64,000 nucleotides of DNA, from NCBI GenBank assembly GCA_001465935.1, contig LNKV01000025.1:515609-579608 (forward strand). Direction: 5' to 3'. Within the stretch, counting starts at the first letter, position 1, and each line of letters begins with the position of its first letter. This document shows positions 55,839 through 64,000 of this stretch, in pieces. The DNA comes from Clarireedia homoeocarpa. Its lineage: Eukaryota; Ascomycota; Leotiomycetes; Helotiales; Rutstroemiaceae. Under the pieces are notes generated by a model, which had not been told where the DNA came from, did not search any database, and saw only the letters and a program-made list of their open reading frames with translations. A program made the position numbers and the translations under genes.

Positions 55839-58800
55839 ATGGTTCAAATCGATCACCATGAGTATTTGTCCGAGGAAGAAAAGCGTTTGAAGGAAGACCG
55901 TGAGAAAACCAAGTACTGGAAGAAATGGGGTCCTTATGTTGCTGAGAGACAATGGGCTACAGGTAATGCTCTGTGGATGCATCTGTGAACTTCCGGACCC
56001 TAATTTTTGGTTACAGTGCGAGAGGATTACAGTGCTGATGGTGATGCGTGGAGCCGTAAGCATCCCATCCAACTATTCTGCAAATGTGCAAAATCATTCT
56101 GACACTCTGCAGATTTCCCTCATGAACATGCACGATCAAGAGCTTTCAGATGGGGAGAAGATGGTATTGCCGGAGTCTCGGACACACATGGGCTGCAAAA
56201 TATTGCATTTGCCTTCTGGAACGAGCAAGAGTAAGGCATCCCGTCATTGTGATGATACTCACAGATACTGATCAACTTCTCTAGTGATTTCCTCAAAGAG
56301 CGTCTATTCGGACTGTCGAATCCCCAGGGAAACCATGGTGAAAGTCTCAAAGAAGCTCATTTCCATGTTGACAACACTCCCACGGTAAGTAACCACATCA
56401 GCAAAAGCATCCAGACAAAGGCTGATACACAGTTGTAGCATTCTTACATGAAATTCCTCTACAAATACCCCCAACGAAAATTCCCATACGAACAGCTCAT
56501 TGAGGAGAATGCCAAACGAGGCAAAGAAGATAGAGAATACCAAATTCTTGATACTGGCGTTTTCGATGACGATAGATACTGGGACATATACATTGAGACC
56601 GCAAAGGAGACCGATGATCCTGATGAGCTTCTCTTCCGAGTTACTGCTTGGAATAGAGGTCCAGAGCCGGCACCATTACATATCATTCCTCATGTCTGGT
56701 TCAGAAACACCTGGGCCTGGGGTCATGAACCCGAGGACAAGAAGCCATTGATTAGCAAAGTCGGAGAATGCGTTTCACATAGTCGTCACCACAAGCTCGG
56801 TGACCGTTATATGATACTGTCTCCTTCTCCTGGTGTTGGCCCCAGTGGTGTGGATGTGCAGCCACAATTGTTGTACACGGAAAACGACACAAACTTTGCC
56901 AAGTTGTACAAGGGAAAGAACCCGCAACCTTACGTTAAAGATGCATTCCATCGTCATATCGTAGACCGCGAGAAGAGGGCCATCAGTCCGAGAGAGAATG
57001 GTACAAAGTCTGCTGCTTGGTTCAACTTCAATGAAGGTGGTGGAGTAGCTCCCGGGGAGTGCGCAGTTGTTCGATTCAGAATGTCGAGGAAATATGCGGA
57101 CTACTTGGACGAAGAAGAATTTGATGACATTGTGGACAAGAGAAGAGATGAGGCCGATGAGTTTTATTACCGCATCAGTCCTTTACCAACGGCAGATGAT
57201 CTTCGAAACATTCAGAGGCAGGCATTTGCTGGTATGATGTGGTGTAAACAATATTACCACTTCATCTGGGAGCAATGGGCGAACGGAGATCCATCTCAGC
57301 CTCCGCCGCCTCCTGAGCGCAAAGCTATTCGAAACTCCAATTGGAAGCATATGTACTTGGACGACATTCTATCTATGCCAGATTCTTGGGAATATCCTTT
57401 CTTTGCAGCATGGGACTCGGCTTTCCATTGCATACCGCTTGCAATGATCGATCCAGACTTTGCTAAAAAGCAATTGGACCTCTTTACCAGGGAATGGTAC
57501 ATGCATCCGAATGGACAGCTGCCTGCTTATGAATGGAATTTTGGCGATGTCAATCCTCCAGTTCATGCATGGGCTACATTCCGTACTTTCAAGATCGAGC
57601 GAAAGTTGTATGGTCGACAAGATCTTGATTTCTTGGAACGTGTGTTCCAGAAACTACTACTCAACTTCACTTGGTGGGTCAACCGCAAGGATTTCGATGG
57701 GAAGAACGTCTTCGAAGGCGGTTTCCTCGGATTGGATAACATTGGTCTCTTCAATCGTTCTGAGCCTCTGCCAACCGGTGGTGTGTTGGAACAAGCCGAT
57801 AGTACCGGATGGATGGCATTTTACTGCTTGTGCATGTTGAATATTGCACTTGAGTTGGCTAAGCATCGTCGTATTTATGAAGACATTGCTTCTAAGTTCT
57901 TCGAGCATTTCATGCTCATCAGTGATGCCATGACATACAAGAATGGCGCAGAAGGAGAGAAATCATTGTGGAATGAGGAGGATGGTTTCTACTACGATGC
58001 TATCTCTTATGGTGGACCATGGTCTCAACAGTTACCGGTTCGTTCACTCGTTGGACTTATTCCACTGTATGCCACTCTCACTCTTGAACCTGAGCTTGTC
58101 AACAAACTGCCGTCGTTCAAAAAGAGAGTTCAGTGGTTTGTCGACAATCGCCATGATGTTGCAGAGCGCAATATGGCCAGTATCAAAAAGAGAGGAAAGG
58201 ATAACCGTATTCTTCTATCTCTCGTGAGCAAGGATCGTCTGGAGAAGATTTTGAAACGTATGCTGGACGAAGATGAGTTCTTCAGTCAGCACGGTATCAG
58301 ATCTCTTTCGAAATATCACGAGAAGCACCCATATTCTATGGATGTGAACGGGCAGAAATTCCAGGTTGGATACGTTCCTGGAGACTCCGACACTGGTCTG
58401 TTCGGTGGTAATAGTAACTGGAGAGGGCCTATTTGGCTTTGCGTGAATTTCCTTCTGGTTGAGTCTCTCCAAAGATTTTACATGTTCTACGGCCACACCT
58501 TGCAAGTTGAATGTCCTACCGGATCAGGAGACTTCATGCATCTCGGGCATGTTTCTGAGGAAATTCAACACAGACTTCAACATCTTATGGCTCGTGGTGA
58601 TGATGGACGCCGTGCTATCAACGACGGCAATGATATGTTGGACTACGATCCTAATTGGAAGGACAATCTATGGTTCTACGAATTCTTCGATGGAGATACT
58701 GGCCGTGGTTTAGGTGCTACGCATCAATGTGGTTGGACTGGCTTGATGGCTAGAATGATCCACGACACTGGGTAAGCAAATTTGTTGTCTTCGATTCCGG

Positions 58801-59220
58801 AGAAAGTCATAACTAACAGTGAAATGCAGATTATCCTGCCGTCTACCTCAAACTCCACGTACACCTTCTACTGGCATGAATCACTACTTCGACGATATCT
58901 TCACCCGACACATTGGTCCACCATCTCAAAAATCCCCTAAACCTTATCACATGCGTCGCTCATCCACAACCCGTTCTCTAGGTGCAAGGTCAGATTTCGA
59001 CACTTCGGTCAACGGTGATCATGATGATGATGATGAGACTCGATCGGTCGGAAACTCTGTGGCGACAATGAATGAGCAGAGATTGAGGGAGAAAGAAGAG
59101 GCTGATAGACATGTAGCTAATTATATTAGCGAGCAACTGCAAAGGGTAAAGAGTCACGGGAGTTTGAATGGTTTAGACTCTCTAGGAGATGAATTTGAGG
59201 CACAGCTAGATGAGGAATAG
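55839..59220 (+). CDS. Cytosolic glycoside hydrolase family 63-like protein
   Basis: Exons 55839-55962, 56017-56055, 56113-56230, 56285-56384, 56439-58771 and 58830-59220; 1034 residues, all phases agreeing. No signal peptide, unlike ER glucosidase I. The start 'EEEKRLKEDREKTKYWKKWG' and 'YVAERQWATVREDYSADGDA' leads into the GH63-type (alpha/alpha)6 barrel with 'WEYPFFAAWDSAFHCIPLAM', 'YEWNFGDVNPPVHAWA' and 'GNSNWRGPIWLCVNFLLVES'. The C-terminal ~120 residues are Ser/Arg-rich and acidic, probably disordered. It resembles the uncharacterised yeast protein YMR196W. Substrate unknown; a glucoside or mannosylglycerate-type substrate is possible. Confidence 0.9.
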
Positions 59221-59526
59221 GAAAAAGGAACGGGATAGACATGGGAGGAATTTAAAACGGGAGGAGAAAACTTTGATACAAAATGGCTGGAGGCGGTATT
59301 CTTCATAAAAGGAGCTAGAGCAATAAGCTACAAAAGTCAAGAATCAACTTAGGTATAAAGTTAGATAGTGAATGGCATGAACAGGGAGGCATTTTCGAAT
59401 TCATTATTTTCTTCCTCGTGGACAATCAAGCGCGAACAGAACCGGGTTCTACTTGTCATGATGCATTACCATTAGACCCCACGTAGGAAAACACGCTAGT
59501 GACCCTATAACTTTTCGTCGTCAATA

Positions 59527-59534
59527 TCACGTGA
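59527..59534. promoter_or_regulatory. TCACGTGA palindrome upstream of ATP5
   Basis: 132 bp upstream of the ATP5 start. The extended context ATATCACGTGAGCT is shared with the unit A promoter at 40691. A bHLH-type site is inferred. Confidence 0.45.
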
Positions 59535-59665
59535 GCTCTCACGATCGGCCCAAAAATCCAGAATTTCCGAGCAACGACCACATAGTACCCTCATCATCAA
59601 GCCCACGTCGCAAACGCAATCTCCCCTCTACGAACGAGTCAATTGAGACGATAGATATCATCATC

Positions 59666-60803
59666 ATGCTCTCAAGTCGGGCCATTCTCCGCGCTACCCG
59701 AGCTGCTCCCGCTCAAAGGGCTGCTGTCTCCCAGCTCAGATCATACGCTACACCTGCTGCCGACACCAAGCCACCTGTTGCGTTATACGGTCTCGATGGT
59801 ACATATGCTAGTGCTTTGGTATGTTTGGATATGGTTTTTGAAGCTTCGGGTTGGGGTGAGAGGGGTGATGGGAAGCTCAATTGAGCGGGCGATCAACCCC
59901 CCCCACCAAACCAAATCTCATTTCCATGATGCAAAAATTACACATCCCACTACATTGCATATACTAACACACTTCTTTTCTCCCTTCAAAGTATACCGCC
60001 GCAAGCAAGACCTCGTCTCTCGAAAACGTCGCGCGCTCGCTCGCCTCGCTGAACAATGTCTTCGCCAAGGACCCCAAGCTCACAACTATCATACAAGCAC
60101 CCACGCTCTCGCCCGCCGACAAATCCCAGATCATCGCCGAGTTGCAAAAGCACACTGGTGGATCGGATAAAGAAGGGACGGTGAAGAACTTCTTGGAGAC
60201 TTTGGCGGAGAACAACCGTTTGGGCCTTTTGAGTGGGGTGTGTGAGAAGTTTGGAGAGTTGATGAGTGCGGCGAGGGGAGAGGTTGAGCTGATTGTTACG
60301 AGTGCTTCTGTAGGTATCTTTTTTGTTGTCTTGTTTATGAACTTGGCTGGGCTGGGCGGGGTCACGTTTGGAGTGGAAGCCATGCTCTGAAGGTTTTGAC
60401 GGGATGGGTGGATGTGTATGAAATGGTATTACATACTACCACATGATGCTAACATAACCTACTATAGCAACTTGACGGCAAGACTCTGAGCCGTCTCGAA
60501 TCCGCTGTCTCCAAATCGCAATACGTTGGTCAGGGAAAGAAACTCAAGGTCACCAACAATGTACGTCTATTTTCCCCAAACTACACATCATCATCACTCT
60601 TCCCCTTCCCCCATCCCCAAACCCACCCTTCTTTTCCCCACTCTCTACCCTCCCTCACCAGTACTAACTCAAACTCTTCCTCCCCATAGGTCAACCCCGA
60701 CATCCTCGGTGGTCTCGTCGTCGAAATCGGCGACCGAACAATCGATCTCAGTGTCTCTTCTCGCCTCGCCAAGATGAACAAACTCCTCACTGATGCTTTG
60801 TAA
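59666..60803 (+). CDS. ATP5: ATP synthase subunit 5 (OSCP), mitochondrial
   Basis: Stator subunit linking F1 to the peripheral stalk of mitochondrial ATP synthase. Exons 59666-59818, 59992-60309, 60468-60560 and 60690-60803; 225 residues, all introns phase 0. The N-terminus 'MLSSRAILRATRAAPAQRAA' is an Arg/Ala-rich mitochondrial presequence ending near 'LRSYATPA'. The OSCP helices follow ('LYGLDGTYASAL', 'ENVARSLASLNNVFAKDPKL') and the signature end 'DILGGLVVEIGDRTIDLSV' closes the protein. Length agrees with fungal orthologues. Converges on MOB1. Confidence 0.95.
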
Positions 60804-61452
60804 ACTGTGAGATTATGGTGGTGCGGGAAAGCTGGGGTGTCTATTTTCTTCTGCTTTCAAGTGGAGTGGAGAAAAGACGAGAGGATTGGAGGAGAGGAGA
60901 TGCATAAAAACTAGAGAGAGGAGAGGAGAGGAGAGGAGAGGAGAGGAGCGGAAGTGGAGGAAGGGAAAATACCTCTCATACCTGTACATGAGTAAGAATA
61001 GAATGAAAGTATTTTCTTGAATTTGGATGTCCATATTCTATTACATTACCTTACTTTGTCAGCCGCTTCCCGTTCTTGCAAGGTGCAGAGTTCAGCACCG
61101 GAGAATATCATGCTAAGGATTGGCAAGCAATGCTACAACTGTTGATGTGACGGACTTGATTTTCACTGCTTTTGCCGGCTTACAGCAGTGAAGAGCCACC
61201 TTGGGGCGATTGTTCGCTGTTTTGCATATAATACACATTTTCCATCCATTCCATTCAATCCCGTCCCAAGTCATTATTCCCAAAGACCCCTTACCGACCC
61301 AGTCCATCCCCATGCATAGCTCCCGTTCCTTCCCTTTACCTTCTAGACTCCGAAAAGAGAACTATGTTATGATATACCCCTTAAAAAAACGCCCCATAGC
61401 AATCATATCATATGTTTTTCATAGTAGCATTCCCACTCCCATCAGCGCAATC
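60804..61452. other. Convergent 3' region between ATP5 and MOB1
   Basis: Contains a (GAGAG)n repeat at about 60913-60950. No gene recognised. Confidence 0.6.
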
Positions 61453-62442
61453 TCAATCCACTCGAAGCATACTATCCACCAGATCACCCAGGGGACCCCA
61501 AAAATCTTTACCCGTGGCGAGATTGTGTTCGTCGATGAAGAGGACGTAGTGCTTGAAGCTGGTATTGAGGTGGGCTTCTAGACCGAGCTCGCGGATTACG
61601 GGATAGTGGTGACAGTAGATGTGCGCGTAGACTCGGTACATTCTCTTGAAGACTTGGCGAATGAGGGTTGGGAAGTTTTTGGGAAAGGGGACGCCTGGTA
61701 GTTCTGTTAGAGGGGGAGGTCTCATAAAGAGGAAGGATTGGGAGCACTTACCGATTCTGCTGGGAAAGACGGTTTCGTTGTCGATACTGCTTTGAACCCA
61801 GGCCATTAAGTGTTCAATATAGGTTGGAGCGGGCATTTTGGTCGGCCGCTTGAATGCTTCGTTGTCTTGCCAGAGATACTCGAATCTATAAGAATGTTAG
61901 CATGTATCAAAATATAGAACAACCGACTGGGTGCGTACTCATCTGTCGCCTTCATTTCGGGACATGACTGTGGAGAACAGAATTCTGTGATCGAACCATA
62001 CAGCAAGTTGATATGATTATAGAAATCCACCACTGTAGAGTGTAAGCTCATGACTCCAGCCCAGGTAGATCCGCTCAAACATACTATTAACTGCAAGCCA
62101 TTCATTTTCGTCTTCCCCCTCCGGCAGCTTAACTACTTTCCTCAAACTCCCACCACCCAGCGTCGCTTCAGCATACTGTCTCAGCTGATAACTCGTCGTG
62201 CCCTTCGTAGCATGTCTCGGACGGAACTGATTTCGCGTGCGCTGATTACTAGTAGAAGAAGAATATGAGCCAGATGCAGACGGAACATAAGCCGGCTCGG
62301 GGAATTCAATGAAAGGGTCTTCTTCGCCCACGGGCTCCAATTTCACCGTTACCGTTGAAGTGGAATCGGAGTGCGCAAGCTTGGGAGCCGGGGGTGAAGG
62401 CTTGGACCGCGGACTCCAGTATGCAAGAAAAGAAGTCATCAT
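61453..62442 (-). CDS. MOB1: MOB1 kinase activator
   Basis: Co-activator of NDR/LATS-type kinases in the mitotic exit/septation network. Exons 62085-62442, 61939-62032, 61752-61885 and 61453-61694; 275 residues, phases agree. The Mob fold is clear: 'YQLRQYAEATLGGGSLRKVV', '[20 protein letters not shown]', zinc-site residues in 'TEFCSPQSCPEM', 'FEYLWQDNEAFKRPTK' and 'RVYAHIYCHHYPVIRELGLE'. Length exceeds the usual ~215 because of a ~60-residue Ser/Pro/Glu-rich N-terminal extension. The start is taken at the double ATG at 62442. An upstream exon is possible. Confidence 0.92.
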
Positions 62443-63252
62443 GATTGATGCTGTAGAGAGGAAAGAGAAGGATGGACTGACACAGTGGTAATGAAGGAAG
62501 TCATCTTGCTTGGAGGTTGTATAGAGGGGTGACCCTGCGATCGTGAGACTGTACATTCCTCGTGTCAATTGAGCAATCTTCTCGATATTGGAGAATGTAT
62601 TCACTGACGTCTGCGAACTTCGAAGCAGGGTTTCGCGCTCGAAATGGCTCTTCTTGTGGACACAAACAACGGGGGGTTCTTTATGCGCAAAGGAAAGGAA
62701 GACAAAGAAGGAAATTGTTGATGCTGGGAAATTTGGGTATTGATTGCAGCGGTATCGTTGTACTCTGCAGAGCGGGACAAGAATCTTGTTTACTGCACAC
62801 GCATTGTGGTCGTTGCCCCGTTGGCTCAGCACCGATCACGCCGCGCCTTCCTCCGAACAACTATCATCCAGCGAGCCAGGCTTCAGATAGGCTTCAGTAG
62901 CCGAAACTTGGGCGGGTCTGCGAGTGAGAACCTTACAGTACGTGCTTGCTACAGTACGTGCTTGCTTACCTTGCCAACTCCTCCTTCTGGTACGGGTAAT
63001 GTAAGGTACCTTGTCTGTACGAAGGTAAGCACACAGTAGAAGGATGCAAGCTTCAATAAAATAACCGGGTCCAGTCGCTGAGAATACTTCCATCCATAAC
63101 ACGATTGCCTTTCCTAGTTCCCACAGTACTTCACTATGCCGACAGCTTGTTGGGAATTGAAGCTATTGCAACTGCATTCATGATTGGCAGATTGAACCTC
63201 CTTCAAGAGAAGGAGTGTCATCCATCCGCTGTCGCCATTTCAACCATACGAC
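62443..63252. other. Divergent promoter region of MOB1 and RGP1
   Basis: 810 bp. Contains a 17-bp direct repeat (TACAGTACGTGCTTGCT) at 62935-62968. No gene recognised. Confidence 0.55.
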
Positions 63253-64000
63253 ATGTCTACTCCACCAAGTAATATCCGCGTTTTCATACAATGGAAAGAG
63301 CAAACGATTTTCGCAGGCGAAGATATAGAATGTCAGATTACATTTAAGAACGTTGCGACAACTCAAGCCTCGACCAAACCGTCTTTACATTCGAGAAATT
63401 CCAATGGCTTCGTACAGTCAGCGGAGAGGCACAGGAAGGCTCCGTCGCAGGTCAAGAACTCGGCGCTGAGTCCTCGTTCTGTATTGGCAGATAGAGGCCA
63501 CCGGCCGAGTTTGTCGTTGACGGTCCCGCCGGAATCGGTACATTCAAAACAGTCGGAGCCATGGCATCGTGGGTTGCCGTCGAGACCGAGGGGCGCAGAG
63601 AGTCATAAACGATCGCTTTCTATTATATCAATGGGTGCAAGTGAAAGTGCGGTGGATGAGGCTGCTACTCATGGGAGCCTGGCTGAGAGGGGCGGAAAAG
63701 GACATGGTCGGTCGTCGAGTTTACAGATTGTTCCTAGAAGGAATGGAATTAATGGTGGGTCTATATCAGGTAAATTTTCTTGGTTTATGAGCAATCGATC
63801 GTCTTGTTAATTCATTCTAGCACCGCTAAGCTCGAGAATGCCACCGCAACACGCTTCACTCATGGGCTACTCGTTTCCTTCAAATCAATCTGTACCCAAT
63901 ACTCCACGACGAAATACAGGCACGAGTACAGTGCCAAGTACTCCTGGCCCAGGATCACACTATGCAAGACGGAAGGACTCTGCTCAACTTGCGCCAAATT
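63253..64000 (+). CDS. RGP1: RGP1-like protein (5' part; runs off the window)
   Basis: Exon 1 is 63253-63769 and exon 2 starts at 63821, joining in phase and staying open to the window edge. The start 'NIRVFIQWKEQTIFAGEDIE' followed by 'CQITFKNVA' is the beginning of the Rgp1 domain; after ~35 residues a long Ser/Arg/Pro-rich disordered insert begins ('RPRGAESHKRSLSIISMGA'), as in filamentous fungal orthologues. In yeast Rgp1 pairs with Ric1 as the exchange factor for the Golgi GTPase Ypt6. The rest of the gene is outside the window. Confidence 0.8.

Overview
The window looks like nuclear chromosomal DNA of a filamentous ascomycete (Pezizomycotina). Most genes carry 1-5 short GT-AG introns of about 45-120 bp. 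Spliced products such as a TEY MAP kinase of the Slt2/Mps1 type, TOM70, MOB1 and a 2EXR protein fit that group. Leotiomycetes (a Botrytis/Sclerotinia-like relative) is my best guess from general protein feel; that is inference, not shown by the sequence. No rRNA, tRNA or CRISPR was recognised.

Layout. 0-15 kb: end of a membrane protein gene, a small secreted protein, an unidentified spliced gene on the minus strand, an aspartic protease, a gamma-glutamyltransferase head-to-head with mitochondrial release factor 1, and a DUF3455 secreted protein. 15-19.5 kb holds no gene I can defend. 19.5-34 kb is a dense conserved block: TOM70, aminodeoxychorismate lyase, a small conserved fungal protein, the cell-wall-integrity MAP kinase, an orphan gene, cytosolic Trp-tRNA synthetase and a PRELI/Ups protein. 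34-40 kb: a secreted serine carboxypeptidase and a flavin monooxygenase fused to a second, acetoacetate-decarboxylase-like domain. 40-45 kb is an accessory island. 45-52.7 kb: a GH3 beta-glucosidase, a 2EXR protein and a short-chain dehydrogenase. 52.7-55.8 kb is gene-poor. 55.8-64 kb: a cytosolic GH63-like protein, ATP5 (OSCP), MOB1 and the start of RGP1.

The most unusual part is 40-45 kb. It holds repeated, partly decayed units of a tiny spliced gene (three exons; RGG-rich N-terminus, charged helix, Gly/Ala tail). The introns and 3' flanks of the copies are nearly identical, while the exons differ at roughly a quarter to a third of positions. A second spliced ORF in the same units shows the same inverted pattern. 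The island also contains DNA-level fragments of neighbouring genes: an internally deleted piece of the monooxygenase gene, a piece matching the dehydrogenase intron, and a short match to DNA beside the carboxypeptidase. A second carboxypeptidase fragment lies at 36.96 kb, fused to a transposon remnant.

Three copies of one 216-bp terminal-inverted-repeat element (a MITE) are present: a decayed copy at 1.6 kb, an internal fragment at 37.0 kb, and a nearly perfect copy inside intron 1 of the dehydrogenase at 51.4 kb. All gene structures were assembled by eye from splice signals and reading-phase agreement, so exact exon ends are predictions.
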